The notes under the pieces: generated by a model
The model's input: only the letters and a program-made list of their open reading frames with translations
The model's database searches: none
What the model was told of the DNA's origin: nothing
Position numbers and translations under genes: made by a program
DNA from: Tritonibacter aquimaris
GTDB taxonomy: Bacteria; Pseudomonadota; Alphaproteobacteria; Rhodobacterales; Rhodobacteraceae
Direction: 5' to 3'
Assembly: GCF_009617595.1 (NCBI RefSeq)
Contig: NZ_WIXK01000001.1
Coordinates: forward strand, 310,001-374,000
Length of the DNA stretch: 64,000 nt
Part shown: one piece after another, positions 45,250-55,049 of the stretch
How positions within the stretch are numbered: position 1 is the stretch's first letter
How the letters are laid out: the number at the start of each line of letters is the position of its first letter

Positions 45250-45616
45250 GCACAAGACTTTCTAAAGGGGTTTCACCTCATGGTGAGCAGGACCCAGATT
45301 GAGTTGCACAGCGTGGGCTGAACCATATCTTTCACCAGCAAGACTTAATTGCACCGTTCCTGCGCAACATTGCTGCGCTAGATTTGGAATTGCTTAAGAA
45401 AACCGGCCAGAAAATCAAAAACCAATCCCATCGGGTGCCGTTTCCATTTTCTTGCCGCAAAGATCGGCTTTACCAGCGCTATGTATTGCGGCTGCGGGCC
45501 ACAGAGATGATATTTTGCGCCAAAACGTCTGATATCAGATCTTGAAAATGTGATGTATGCGAACCATCTCGCCACTAAGAGCCTGAGAGATGGTTTGTCA
45601 GAAATAGGAATGGGCC
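45250..45616. other. Noncoding gap in the place usually held by dxr
   Basis: No dxr (about 1.2 kb expected) and no other convincing gene is present. The stretch is richer in A+T than its neighbours. The only long frame is on the minus strand (45378-45632, 84 residues, ends with FLAGFLKQFQI); it overlaps the rseP start and lacks a good ribosome-binding site. Inverted repeat-like CCATCTC / GAGATGG bases occur near 45570-45595. It may be the scar of a deletion or rearrangement. Confidence 0.65.
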
Positions 45617-46966
45617 TTGGATATCGTCTCACTCTTGCCGCAGGTTGGCGGCTTTGCCTTTACCATCGTGACCTTTGTGGCAGTTCTGTCGGTGATCGTC
45701 GCCGTACATGAATATGGCCACTATATTGTGGGCCGCTGGTCGGGCATCCATGCAGATGTGTTCTCGCTTGGCTTTGGCCCGGTGCTGTGGAGCCGCGTGG
45801 ACAAGCGGGGCACCCGCTGGCAGGTGGCGTTGCTGCCCTTTGGCGGCTATGTGAAATTTCGCGGCGATGCAAATGCGGCCTCTGGTAAAGACGAAGAGGC
45901 CATGACAGAGGCTGCGGATGATCCCGTGCGTCTGCGCTCAACCATGCATGGGGCGCCGCTCTGGGCGCGCGCCGCAACCGTTGCTGCGGGTCCGGTTTTC
46001 AACTTTGGTCTTTCTGCGATTATCTTTGCTGCGGCGATCTACACCGCAGGCACCGTGCGCGAACCGCTGACCGTGGGTGAGCTGGTGCCGCTGCCTGGCG
46101 TGCAAAATGAGCTGCGTGAAGGGGATGAAATCGTCGAAATCGCAGGCAATCCAATCCCCGATTTTGATGACGCTGACGCCTGGCGCACGTTTTCCGATGC
46201 CATTCCCGCCGCCGCGTCGCTGCCGTATGAAGTGCGCCGCGATGGCAAGCAGATCACAGTGAACGGCCCGGTGCTGTCACCTGCGCATGTGCGCTCGCTT
46301 GCGCCGCGCAGCGCGGCCGATGAGGCGGGCGTTAAGGCGGGAGATGTGATCACCGCTGTGGATGGCAAAAACATTTTTGCCTTTGATGAGCTGAAACAGA
46401 TCGTTGAAGGCGGCGAAGGCAAGCCGCTGCTGCTAAACATCTGGCGCGACGGCCAAACTATCGAAATGGTGCTGGTGCCGCGCGCCACCGATGAGCCGCA
46501 GCCCGATGGCGGGTTTGCCACCCAATGGCGCATTGGTATTGCTGGCGGCATGGCCTTTGATTTCGAAACGGAGCCAACCGGCCTTGGCAGCTCTATCACT
46601 GGCGGGATCTCGCAGGTGGGTGCCGTGATCGAAATGTCGCTCTCTGGTTTGAAACATATGGTTACTGGCGCGATCAGCACCTGCAACCTGTCTGGCCCGA
46701 TCAGCATCGCGGAAACCTCCAGCTCGGTTGCAAAACAGGGCGGAGAGAGCTTCCTGCGTTTTATTGCGGTGATCTCTACGGCTGTGGGCCTGTTGAACCT
46801 GTTCCCGGTGCCCGCGCTTGATGGCGGCCATCTGGTGTTTTACGCCTATGAGGCCGTATCCGGCCGCCCGCCAAGCGACCGCGCGTTGCAGTTCCTGATG
46901 AGCATCGGAATTACGCTGGTGCTGGGCATGATGATATTTGCGCTCAGCAATGATATCTTCTGCTGA
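45617..46966 (+). CDS. rseP: RIP metalloprotease RseP (site-2 protease)
   Basis: This 449-residue inner-membrane protease has the zinc motif HEYGH in VIVAVHEYGHYIVGRW near residue 31 and the second ligand region NLFPVPALDGGHL near 395. Two PDZ domains lie between (about 145-225 and 228-300). RseP cuts anti-sigma factors inside the membrane and clears signal peptides. The start is TTG 45617 after AGGAATGGG. It heads the envelope cluster rseP-bamA-ompH-fabZ-lpxA-lpxI-lpxB. Confidence 0.95.
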   Translation: MDIVSLLPQVGGFAFTIVTFVAVLSVIVAVHEYGHYIVGRWSGIHADVFSLGFGPVLWSRVDKRGTRWQVALLPFGGYVKFRGDANAASGKDEEAMTEAADDPVRLRSTMHGAPLWARAATVAAGPVFNFGLSAIIFAAAIYTAGTVREPLTVGELVPLPGVQNELREGDEIVEIAGNPIPDFDDADAWRTFSDAIPAAASLPYEVRRDGKQITVNGPVLSPAHVRSLAPRSAADEAGVKAGDVITAVDGKNIFAFDELKQIVEGGEGKPLLLNIWRDGQTIEMVLVPRATDEPQPDGGFATQWRIGIAGGMAFDFETEPTGLGSSITGGISQVGAVIEMSLSGLKHMVTGAISTCNLSGPISIAETSSSVAKQGGESFLRFIAVISTAVGLLNLFPVPALDGGHLVFYAYEAVSGRPPSDRALQFLMSIGITLVLGMMIFALSNDIFC

Positions 46967-46975
46967 TAATGATCC

Positions 46976-47005
46976 GGGGCTGCCATTGGCGGCCCCTTTT
47001 CTTTT
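46976..47005 (+). terminator. Terminator after rseP
   Basis: GGGGCTGCC and GGCGGCCCC pair (one G-U) around ATT, followed by TTTTCTTTT, nine bases after the rseP stop. Confidence 0.8.
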
Positions 47006-47177
47006 GGGGCAGGCTGTGACCCCCTTGCGTGGGCGGCAGCGGCGATCTGCTGGCCCTTTTGTCAGCTCAGCGGCCTGATTCTGGCCCGCGTGCTGCCCCA
47101 GTCTTGCCTCATTTCATGGCTACCTTTTGTTAACCGCTGCAATTGGGCAGTTGTGTGAAATTTGGCTGGGGGCCAAA

Positions 47178-47300
47178 ATGGGGTCTGTAAATTTCAATCT
47201 GAACGGCGTTCACCTGCTGCTGCGTCTGAACGCTGACCGCCTGCTTTTTGTGGGTGCTATCGCGCTGTCTTTGGGCATGGCGTCGATGATGATCGGCTAG
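47178..47300 (+). CDS. Possible small membrane peptide (40 residues)
   Basis: ATG 47178, preceded by GGGGG at 6-10 bases, opens a frame ending at TAG 47300. It reads MGSVNFNLNGVHLLLRLNAD followed by a hydrophobic span with FVGAIALSLGMASMMIG. The layout, short polar head plus one helix, is credible, and codon use resembles the surroundings. No family is recognised, so it stays tentative. Confidence 0.5.
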   Translation: MGSVNFNLNGVHLLLRLNADRLLFVGAIALSLGMASMMIG

Positions 47301-47451
47301 CTATCCACGTGGTCGCGGCACGCCGCGGCCGCAATCGTGGATTTTACGACGCTTAACCGACTCTTCTTCATGTTAATGTTTGGTTAGTTTTGACATCGGC
47401 TCTCAAACCCGATACGCACGTTTTAAAAGCAGCGAATAGCGGGTTAGAGAG
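47301..47451 (+). promoter_or_regulatory. bamA upstream region
   Basis: The region has TTGACA at 47390-47395 with only a weak -10 candidate near 47412-47418. CCACG and CGTGG flank a GC-rich stretch (47305-47340) that could fold. This suggests bamA has its own promoter downstream of the rseP terminator. Confidence 0.4.
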
Positions 47452-49842
47452 ATGGCAAGGGGTTTTTCTACAGGTACATCCTGTGGCGGTGGGCAAAAAC
47501 GTTCCAAGATTTTGTTGCGCAATGTATCGGCGTTGACATTGGCGGTGGCCTTGGGGCTCTCCTCCATGCCGGATGTTGCGGGCGCGCAAAGTTTCCAATT
47601 CAACAACGTTCGGGTTGAAGGAAACCAGCGGATCCAGACGTCCACCATCGTGGCCTACACTGGCATCCAACAGGGCCGGGCGGTGAGCGCCGGTGAACTG
47701 AACGATGCCTATCAGCGCATTCTCGACAGTGGCGTATTTGAAACCGTTGAACTGGTGCCCAGCGGCAATACGCTGGTGATCAAAGTCACCGAGTTCCCCA
47801 CAATCAGCCGCATCGCTTTTGAAGGCAACCGGCGCATCAAGGATGATGCGCTTGAAGCCATCGTCGAATCCGCGCCCCGCCGTGTCTTTAACCCCGAAGT
47901 GGCTGAGCGTGACGCAAACCTGATCGCTGAGCTCTACAGCGCCCGTGGCCGTATCGCTTCGCAGGTGAGCCCGCGTATCATTCGCCGCAACGACAACCGT
48001 GTTGATCTGGTATTTGAAATCGCTGAAGGCGACACCACCGAGGTGGAGCGCGTGTCATTTGTGGGCAACCGCAAATATTCTGACCGCCGTCTGCGCCGGG
48101 TGCTGGAAACCAAACAAGCGGGCTATCTGCGTGCCTTTATCAACAAAGACACGCTGGTTCAGGACCGTATCGAATTTGACAAACAGGTTCTGCGCGATTT
48201 CTACCAGTCGCGCGGCTATGTGGACTTCCGCGTCAACAGCGCCAATGCTGAACTGACCCCAGAGCGCGACGGCGTGTTCCTGGTGGTTGACGTGACCGAA
48301 GGCCAGCAGTTCCGCTTTGGTGACATCTCTGTCACCAGCGAAGTGCCCGAAGCTGACGCCGATCTGTTCCAGTCCAAGCTGAAACTGAAAACCGGCGGTG
48401 TCTACAACCCTGCGCTGGTCGACAGCGAAATGGTCAAGCTGGAGCGCCTCGCGGTGCGCCAGGGCATTGACTTCCTGCGAGTTGAACCGCGCATTCGTCG
48501 CAACGCTGAAGATCTGACCCTGGATCTGGAGTTTGCTCTGGTACGCGGTCCACGCGTGTTTGTGGAACGCATCGATATCGAAGGCAACACCACCACGCTT
48601 GACCGGGTGATCCGTCAACGTTTCCGCACCGCAGAGGGTGATCCCTATAACCCGCGCGAAATCCGTGAGACTGCGGAACGTATTCGTGCGCTTGGGTTCT
48701 TCTCTGAATCTGATGTAGATGTGCGCGAAGGCAGCAGCGAAGATCAGGTTATCGTTGATGTGGATGTGGTGGAACAACCCACCGGCTCCTTGTCCATCGG
48801 TGGCTCATTCTCTGCTGAAGATGGTATTGGTGTTGCTCTTGGTCTCAGCGAAAACAACTTCCTGGGTCGTGGTCAGCGTCTGAGCCTGAACGTCTCAACC
48901 GCCGAAGAAAACCAGTCCTACTCGCTTGGCTTTACTGAGCCGCACCTGTTGGGCCGTGAGCTGTCATTCAATCTTGATCTTGGCCTGAGCACCAGCGATT
49001 CAAGCTTTGCAGCCTATGATTCCGAGCGCATCTTCTTTAGCCCCTCGCTGACCTTCCGCGCCAACGAAGACAGCCGTTTGCAGATCCGCTACACGTGGGA
49101 TTCTGATGAGCTGATCTCACGCGGAACCAATTCTGCTGGCGATCCGCTGGCTGGCCCGGTGATCAGTAATGAAATCGCGCAGGGCGAACGCACCGCTAGC
49201 TCGGTTGGGTTTACCTACACCTTTGACAGCCGAATCAACGAAATTGACCCAACCCGTACCTTCCTGTTTGAAGTGGGCGCGGATTATGCCGGTCTGGGTG
49301 GCGATTCCGAATACATCCGCAGCACCGCGCGGATCGTGGCGCAAAAACGCGTCTTCAACGAAGAAGTCACCCTGCGTGCAACCGTTGAAGCAGGCGCTTT
49401 CCAGTGGGAAGGCAGCGGCTCCAGCCGCACCATTGATCGCTTTGTGCTTGGCCCGGATCTGATCCGTGGTTTTGATCCCGGCGGGATCGGCCCTCGTGAC
49501 CAGTCCACCACCGGTTCAACCACCTATGATGACTTCCTGGGCGGCAACTACTATGCGGTTGCGCGCTTTGACGCGGAATTCCCGCTGGGTCTGCCAGAGG
49601 AATTTGGCCTGCGCGGTGGCCTCTTCTATGACATCGGCAACCTCTGGGGGCTGGATAACACGGATCTTTCCGGTGCGGGCAACGTGGTTGGCCGTGGCGG
49701 CTCCTTCCGTCAGGTTGTGGGTTTCTCGCTCTTGTGGACCACCGGCATTGGCCCGCTGCGCTTCAACTTCTCCAAGGCGATCAAAGCCGAGGATTTCGAC
49801 GAAGAGCGCAACTTTGACCTGACGCTGCAAGCCCGGTTCTAA
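47452..49842 (+). CDS. bamA: Outer membrane protein assembly factor BamA
   Basis: This 796-residue protein has a signal peptide ending near SSMPDVAGA, then five POTRA domains (about 46-415: FQFNNVRVEGNQRIQTSTIVAYTGIQQG...) and a C-terminal Omp85 barrel (about 430-796). LIRGFDPGGIGPRD carries the conserved VRGF-type loop-6 motif, and the protein ends LTLQARF, with the terminal Phe used in barrel recognition. BamA inserts beta-barrel proteins into the outer membrane. It is followed by ompH after one base. Confidence 0.96.
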   Translation: MARGFSTGTSCGGGQKRSKILLRNVSALTLAVALGLSSMPDVAGAQSFQFNNVRVEGNQRIQTSTIVAYTGIQQGRAVSAGELNDAYQRILDSGVFETVELVPSGNTLVIKVTEFPTISRIAFEGNRRIKDDALEAIVESAPRRVFNPEVAERDANLIAELYSARGRIASQVSPRIIRRNDNRVDLVFEIAEGDTTEVERVSFVGNRKYSDRRLRRVLETKQAGYLRAFINKDTLVQDRIEFDKQVLRDFYQSRGYVDFRVNSANAELTPERDGVFLVVDVTEGQQFRFGDISVTSEVPEADADLFQSKLKLKTGGVYNPALVDSEMVKLERLAVRQGIDFLRVEPRIRRNAEDLTLDLEFALVRGPRVFVERIDIEGNTTTLDRVIRQRFRTAEGDPYNPREIRETAERIRALGFFSESDVDVREGSSEDQVIVDVDVVEQPTGSLSIGGSFSAEDGIGVALGLSENNFLGRGQRLSLNVSTAEENQSYSLGFTEPHLLGRELSFNLDLGLSTSDSSFAAYDSERIFFSPSLTFRANEDSRLQIRYTWDSDELISRGTNSAGDPLAGPVISNEIAQGERTASSVGFTYTFDSRINEIDPTRTFLFEVGADYAGLGGDSEYIRSTARIVAQKRVFNEEVTLRATVEAGAFQWEGSGSSRTIDRFVLGPDLIRGFDPGGIGPRDQSTTGSTTYDDFLGGNYYAVARFDAEFPLGLPEEFGLRGGLFYDIGNLWGLDNTDLSGAGNVVGRGGSFRQVVGFSLLWTTGIGPLRFNFSKAIKAEDFDEERNFDLTLQARF

Positions 49843-49843
49843 C

Positions 49844-50461
49844 GTGATCCACACAGTCTCTGTGTCTTTGAAATTCGCCCTCGGTGCCGCCCTGATTGGG
49901 GCGCTGCCGGGGGTATCTGCTTTTGCGCAAACAGCTGAACCGCAGCCTCATTTGGGCTTTGGTGGTGCATCCTTGCAAATGGGGGTGCCGCTCAGCGGGG
50001 TTCTGACCCTGCGCTCGGATGTCTTGTTCAACGAAAGCGCCTTTGGTCAGCGCATTGCGCGCGAAATTGACGCCGAAGGTGCGGTGCTAACGGCAGAGAA
50101 CCGCCGGATCGAGGCAGAGCTGCGCGCCGAAGAGCAGGAGCTCACCCGTCGTCGCCCGGATATGGCGCCCGAAGATTTTCGCCGTCTTGCTGATGCCTTT
50201 GATGAAAAAGTGCAGCAAAATCGCCGCGCACAAGACACAAAACTCAGCGAAATCAATCAGATGAACGAAGACGCGCGGCGTGAATTTCTAACCGTGTCGC
50301 TGCCAGTGCTGCAGGAAATTATGCGCGAAGCAGGGGCAGGGGCGATCTTGGAGAAATCCAATGTATTCCTCAGCAGTGATGCCGCTGACATCACCCAGCT
50401 CGCCATTCAGCGGGTGGATGCCGTCCTTGGCGATGGCAGCACCAGCCGCAATCGCGAATAA
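49844..50461 (+). CDS. OmpH/Skp-family periplasmic chaperone
   Basis: This 205-residue protein starts at GTG just after the bamA stop. The signal peptide ends near GVSAFAQ. The mature part is mostly coiled coil (GQRIAREIDAEGAVLTAENRRIEAELRAEEQELTRRRPDMAPEDFRRLADAFDEKVQQNRRAQDTKL), with ILEKSNVFLSSDAADITQLAIQRVD at the end, as in OmpH/Skp. Skp holds unfolded outer-membrane proteins for BamA, which fits the position. Confidence 0.92.
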   Translation: MIHTVSVSLKFALGAALIGALPGVSAFAQTAEPQPHLGFGGASLQMGVPLSGVLTLRSDVLFNESAFGQRIAREIDAEGAVLTAENRRIEAELRAEEQELTRRRPDMAPEDFRRLADAFDEKVQQNRRAQDTKLSEINQMNEDARREFLTVSLPVLQEIMREAGAGAILEKSNVFLSSDAADITQLAIQRVDAVLGDGSTSRNRE

Positions 50462-50543
50462 ATAAGACCAGCTCACGGCTTGCCCCCTTGGGGCAGCCTT
50501 GCTAGGCACATCTTAAGATAACAAAAAACCGCAGGAAACTGTT

Positions 50544-51008
50544 ATGACGTCCGAACTCAAAAGCGCCGATATCCATCTGATCCAACGGATCTTGCCCCAC
50601 CGCTACCCGTTTTTGCTGGTAGACAAAGTGGTTGATATCGATGGCTACAGCTCTGCGCGCGGCATCAAGAACGTCACCATGAATGAGCCGCACTTCCAGG
50701 GCCACTTCCCCGGAACCCCGATCATGCCCGGCGTCACCATCGTTGAAGCGATGGCGCAGACCTCTGGTGTTATGCTTGGTGTTGGCATGGATATGATCGA
50801 CACTGAATTGTTGATCTATTTCATGAACATCGACAACTGTAAGTTCCGCCGCAAAGTGGTGCCCGGTGATGTGCTGGAAATGAATGTCACCACCACCCGC
50901 GGCAAACTTGGCGGTAAGATTTTTAAATTCCACGGTGTGGCCACCGTTGATGGTGAAATTGCGGCCGAGGCCGATTTCACCGCTATGGTTGACCGTCAGC
51001 AAGGGTAA
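50544..51008 (+). CDS. fabZ: 3-hydroxyacyl-ACP dehydratase FabZ
   Basis: This 154-residue hot-dog-fold dehydratase has [18 protein letters not shown] and the catalytic [26 protein letters not shown], with His and Glu of the active site. It removes water from 3-hydroxyacyl-ACP in fatty acid synthesis and competes with LpxA for the same substrate, so its place next to lpxA balances fatty acids and lipid A. The start is ATG 50544 after CAGGAAAC. Confidence 0.97.
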   Translation: MTSELKSADIHLIQRILPHRYPFLLVDKVVDIDGYSSARGIKNVTMNEPHFQGHFPGTPIMPGVTIVEAMAQTSGVMLGVGMDMIDTELLIYFMNIDNCKFRRKVVPGDVLEMNVTTTRGKLGGKIFKFHGVATVDGEIAAEADFTAMVDRQQG

Positions 51009-51013
51009 CTGCC

Positions 51014-51799
51014 ATGTCCACAATCCATCCCAGCGCCATTATCGAGCCCGGTGCCAAAATCGGCGACGGTTGTGAAATCGGCCCCTTCTGTATTGTTGGC
51101 GCCGAGGTTGAGCTGGCCGACCGGGTTGTGCTGAAATCCCATGTGGTGGTGACCGGTGTCACCACCATTGGCGAAGAGACTGTAATCTTTCCCTTTTCCG
51201 TCATCGGTGAGATCCCGCAAGATCTGAAGTTCAAAGGTGAGAAATGCAGCACCAAGATCGGTGCGCGCAATCGCATCCGTGAACATGTCACCATCAATGC
51301 AGGCACCGAAGGTGGTGGTGGTGTCACCCAGATTGGCGACGACGGGCTGTTTATGGCCGGCTGCCACATTGCCCATGATGCGCAGGTTGGTGATCGGGTG
51401 ATTGTGGTCAACTCTGCGGCAGTTGCAGGTCACTGCGTGCTCGAAGATGATGTAATCATTGGCGGGCTTTCTGGCATTCACCAATGGGTGCGTATTGGCC
51501 GTGGTGCTATTATCGGCGCGGTTACAATGGTCACCAATGATGTCATTCCTTACGGTCTTGTGCAGGCCCCACGTGGCGAACTTGACGGGCTCAACCTTGT
51601 TGGTTTGAAACGCCGTGGGGTGCAGCGCTCTGATATTACCGCGCTGCGGGCCGCGTTTCAGATGCTTGCGCAGGGTGAAGGCACCTTTCAAGAACGCGCA
51701 CGTCGCATGGGCGACGAAACCGATAGCAAATATGTCGAAGAAATTGTTGCCTTCATCACTGGTGAAAGCGACCGTTCCTTCCTGACACCCGGCGGATAA
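51014..51799 (+). CDS. lpxA: Acyl-ACP--UDP-N-acetylglucosamine O-acyltransferase
   Basis: This 261-residue left-handed beta-helix enzyme has hexapeptide repeats through residues 1-190 (IHPSAIIEPGAKIGDGCEIGPFCIVGAEVELADRV...). IREHVTINAGTEGGGGVTQIGDDGLFMAGCHIAHDAQVGD includes the catalytic His, and the C-terminal helical part is NLVGLKRRGVQRSDITALRAAF. It catalyses the first step of lipid A synthesis. Confidence 0.97.
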   Translation: MSTIHPSAIIEPGAKIGDGCEIGPFCIVGAEVELADRVVLKSHVVVTGVTTIGEETVIFPFSVIGEIPQDLKFKGEKCSTKIGARNRIREHVTINAGTEGGGGVTQIGDDGLFMAGCHIAHDAQVGDRVIVVNSAAVAGHCVLEDDVIIGGLSGIHQWVRIGRGAIIGAVTMVTNDVIPYGLVQAPRGELDGLNLVGLKRRGVQRSDITALRAAFQMLAQGEGTFQERARRMGDETDSKYVEEIVAFITGESDRSFLTPGG

Positions 51800-51809
51800 A
51801 GGCGAAGTT

Positions 51810-52598
51810 ATGATTGCACTGATAGCTGGACGCGGCGCTCTTCCACGCGAAATCGTTGCAAATTTGCCGGTGCGCCCGCTGGTTTGTGCAATGATGGGAT
51901 CAGAGCCGGATCAGCTCCAACCGGATCTGGTGTTTCGCTTTGAACAGCTTGGCAGTTTCCTTGCTGAGCTGAAAAACCGTGGTGTATCTGAGATCTGTCT
52001 GGCGGGTGCCGTCAGCCGTCCCTCGGTTGACCCGGCCGCCATTGATGGCCCAACCCTGCCATTGGTGCCTGTCCTTCAGGCGGCTTTGGCGCAGGGGGAT
52101 GATGGTGCTTTGCGTGCGATTATCGCGATCATGGAGGAGGCAGGCTTTGCCGTGCGTGCCGCCCATGACATCGCACCAGATCTACTGTTGGCCGAAGGGG
52201 TCTATACCAAGGTCCAGCCCGGTGAGCTTGATAAACCTGATGCAAAACGCGGCGCTGAGGTGGTGGCTGCAATGGCCGCCGCTGATGTGGGGCAGTCCTG
52301 CGCCGTGCGCAACCATCAAGCCATTGCAGTAGAAAGCATTTTTGGCACAGACTGGATGTTGCAAAGCCTGGTGGAACGGCCTGACGGGCAGGGCGGGCTA
52401 TTGTTCAAAGCCCCAAAACCCGGCCAGGATCGTCGTGCTGATTTGCCCACCATTGGCCCTGATACGGTTGTTGCCGCAGCCGCGGCCAAGCTTTCAGGCA
52501 TTGTGATTGAAGCCGACGGCGTGATTGTGCTCGACCGTGCTGAGGTCATTGCCAATTGTGATCGCCTTGGATTGTTTTTCTGGGTGCGCGCGGCGTGA
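51810..52598 (+). CDS. lpxI: UDP-2,3-diacylglucosamine pyrophosphatase LpxI
   Basis: This 262-residue protein matches the LpxI family (DUF1009): MIALIAGRGALPREIVANLPV, EICLAGAVSRPSVDP, GDDGALRAIIAIMEEAGFAVRAAHDIAPDLLLAEGVYTK and the end GIVIEADGVIVLDRAEVI. LpxI replaces LpxH in alphaproteobacteria and hydrolyses UDP-2,3-diacylglucosamine to lipid X. It sits between lpxA and lpxB, overlapping lpxB by four bases. Confidence 0.93.
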   Translation: MIALIAGRGALPREIVANLPVRPLVCAMMGSEPDQLQPDLVFRFEQLGSFLAELKNRGVSEICLAGAVSRPSVDPAAIDGPTLPLVPVLQAALAQGDDGALRAIIAIMEEAGFAVRAAHDIAPDLLLAEGVYTKVQPGELDKPDAKRGAEVVAAMAAADVGQSCAVRNHQAIAVESIFGTDWMLQSLVERPDGQGGLLFKAPKPGQDRRADLPTIGPDTVVAAAAAKLSGIVIEADGVIVLDRAEVIANCDRLGLFFWVRAA

Positions 52599-53752
52599 GG
52601 GTCTTTATCCTCGCAGGGGAGCCATCGGGTGATCGTCTTGGCGGTGCCTTGATGGCGGGGCTGAAACAGCTGATGCCAGATGTGACCTTTGATGGGATCG
52701 GTGGCAGCCTGATGCAGGAACAGGGGCTGGTCTCCCGCTTCCCGATGGAAGAGCTCTCGGTGATGGGCATTGCCGAGGTGCTGCCCAAATATCGCCATCT
52801 GAAACGCCGCATCCGCGAAACCGCTGATGCGGTGATTGCATCGAAACCGGATGTAATGATCACCATCGACAGCCCGGATTTTTCCCTACGTGTTGCAAAG
52901 CTGGTCAAGGCAGGATCTGACGTGCGCACCGTGCATTATGTGGCACCCTCGGTCTGGGCCTGGCGTCCCAAGCGCGCGGAAAAGATGGCAAAATGCATCG
53001 ATCAGGTGCTGGCGCTTTTACCGTTTGAGCCACCCTATATGGAAGCGGCCGGGATGGCCTGTGATTTTGTTGGCCACCCGGTGGTCAATGAACCTTTGGC
53101 GACAGATGCCGAAATCGCTGAGTTTCGCGCCGCCTACGGCCTGACAGATACCCCCTATATGATTGCACTGCCCGGATCGCGCAGGTCTGAGGTCAGCCGC
53201 CTTGCGCCGGTCTTTGGTGATGCGGTCAGGGATTTTGTTCTAAAACACCCTGATATGCGTGTGGTTGTGCCAGCCGCAGCGCCGGTTGTGCCGCTGGTAC
53301 AGGAAAATCTGCAAAGCTGGCCTGACAATACAATGCTGCTGGATCCCACAAAGCTGGATGCTGACACCGCCAAGGCCCATAAACGCGCGGCCTTTGCTGG
53401 GGCTGATCTGGCGCTTGCGGCCTCTGGTACTGTGTCGCTGGAGCTGGCGCAGGCCCAGACGCCTATGGTGATTGCTTATAATTTCAACTGGCTCACCTGG
53501 CAGATCATGAAACGCATGGCGTTGATTGATACCGCCACTTTGGTGAACCTTGTGAGCGACACCCGCGTTGTGCCCGAATGCCTTGGCCCCGATTGCCAGC
53601 CACATCTGATTTCAGAAACGCTCAGCGCGGTGGCCGCCAACCCCAAGGCGCAGATTGACGCTATGGCGCTTACGATGCAGCGGCTGGGACAGGGCGGCGA
53701 AGCGCCGGGCCTGCGTGCCGCCAAAGCGGTGCTGGCCCGGCTGAAGAGCTGA
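52595..53752 (+). CDS. lpxB: Lipid-A-disaccharide synthase
   Basis: This 385-residue glycosyltransferase begins at GTG (MRVFILAGEPSGDRLGGALM). It shows VDSPDFSLRV-type residues (TIDSPDFSLRVAKLVK), HYVAPSVWAWRPKRA, FVGHPVVNE, ALPGSRRSEVSRL and AASGTVSLELAQAQTPMVIAYNFNWLT, all typical of LpxB. It joins lipid X and UDP-diacyl-GlcN. Its stop abuts the stop of mnmA on the other strand with no base between them. Confidence 0.96.
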   Translation: MRVFILAGEPSGDRLGGALMAGLKQLMPDVTFDGIGGSLMQEQGLVSRFPMEELSVMGIAEVLPKYRHLKRRIRETADAVIASKPDVMITIDSPDFSLRVAKLVKAGSDVRTVHYVAPSVWAWRPKRAEKMAKCIDQVLALLPFEPPYMEAAGMACDFVGHPVVNEPLATDAEIAEFRAAYGLTDTPYMIALPGSRRSEVSRLAPVFGDAVRDFVLKHPDMRVVVPAAAPVVPLVQENLQSWPDNTMLLDPTKLDADTAKAHKRAAFAGADLALAASGTVSLELAQAQTPMVIAYNFNWLTWQIMKRMALIDTATLVNLVSDTRVVPECLGPDCQPHLISETLSAVAANPKAQIDAMALTMQRLGQGGEAPGLRAAKAVLARLKS

Positions 53753-54898
53753 TCAGTGGCCGCGCCAGATCCAGCCACCGCCAAAGATGCGGCTGTCTTC
53801 ATTGGCGTAGAACACACAGGCCTGACCCGGCGAAATTCCCGCTTCTGGTGTGAACAGCTCCACTTCGGCCTCGGTCTCTGAGATCGGGCGAATGATCGCT
53901 TCGCGTGGTGGCCGGGTGGAGCGGACCTTTACCTTCAGGTGCCACTCTTTGCGCGACATGAACGGCTCGTCTCCCAGCCAGTTGATTTCGCGCACAGGTA
54001 CAGTGCGCGTGGCCAGCATCTCTTTTGGCCCAACAACCACGTGTTTCTTATCAACGTCGAGCTTCACCACATACAAAGGTTCACTCAACCCGCCGATGCC
54101 AAGACCGCGGCGCTGACCAACCGTGTAGTGGATCACACCGTTATGCGTGCCCAAAACCCGGCCATCCGCATGTACAATGTCACCAGGTTCCGCAGCACCT
54201 GGGCGCAGTTTTTCGATCACGCTGGCATAATCGCCATCGGGGACGAAACAGATGTCCTGGCTGTCAGGTTTATCGGCAACCGCCAGACCGTATTCCGCCG
54301 CCATCTCGCGGGTGGCATCTTTTGACGGCAGATGCCCCAGCGGGAAGCGCAGGAAGTTCAACTGATCTGGTGTGGTAGAAAACAGGAAGTAGCTTTGATC
54401 ACGATTGGCATCTTCGGCACAATGCAGCTCGGGCCCGTTTGGTCCATCCTTGCGCTGAATGTAATGGCCGGTTGCCATGCAGTCTGCTTCAAGATCTTTG
54501 GCGGTTTCCAGCAGGTCTTTAAACTTCACCCGCTCATTGCAGCGAATGCAGGGAACCGGGGTTGCACCACCCAGATAGCTGTCAGCGAACTCATCAATCA
54601 CCGCATCTTTAAAAATGTTCTCATAATCCAGAACGTAATGCGGGAAGCCGCGCTCTTCGGCAACGCGGCGCGCGTCGTGGATATCGATACCCGCGCAACA
54701 CGCCCCTTTTTTCGCCAGCGCCGCACCATGATCATAAAGCTGCAGCGTGACGCCAACCACGTCAAAGCCCTTATCTGCAAGGTATGCCGCGACAACAGAA
54801 CTATCCACGCCGCCCGACATGGCAACAACAACCCGCGTCTCGGATGGCGGTTTGGCAAAGCCAAGCAGGTTCACAGGGTGATCATTATCCAGCGCCAT
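53753..54898 (-). CDS. mnmA: tRNA 2-thiouridine(34) synthase MnmA
   Basis: This 381-residue PP-loop enzyme has [36 protein letters not shown]. The catalytic Cys pair lies in [14 protein letters not shown] and the later [35 protein letters not shown] block. [25 protein letters not shown] is the substrate-binding region. It thiolates U34 of glutamate, lysine and glutamine tRNAs, taking sulfur from a relay that may use a TusA-like protein. The start at 54898 (MALDNDHP) is preferred to a longer frame. Confidence 0.95.
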   Translation of the reverse strand: MALDNDHPVNLLGFAKPPSETRVVVAMSGGVDSSVVAAYLADKGFDVVGVTLQLYDHGAALAKKGACCAGIDIHDARRVAEERGFPHYVLDYENIFKDAVIDEFADSYLGGATPVPCIRCNERVKFKDLLETAKDLEADCMATGHYIQRKDGPNGPELHCAEDANRDQSYFLFSTTPDQLNFLRFPLGHLPSKDATREMAAEYGLAVADKPDSQDICFVPDGDYASVIEKLRPGAAEPGDIVHADGRVLGTHNGVIHYTVGQRRGLGIGGLSEPLYVVKLDVDKKHVVVGPKEMLATRTVPVREINWLGDEPFMSRKEWHLKVKVRSTRPPREAIIRPISETEAEVELFTPEAGISPGQACVFYANEDSRIFGGGWIWRGH

Positions 54899-55049
54899 GT
54901 GGCGAATCCTTCGGGTCAAGAGTGGAGGCGTCGCAGAATATAGGAAAATCCTAAAGACTCTCAAGGGGCGTGGTTCATGTATCGTTAAACCAAAGCGGGG
55001 AACTTTGCTCTCGGATCAGAAATAACATGCTCCGAAGAAGGATAGGGTA

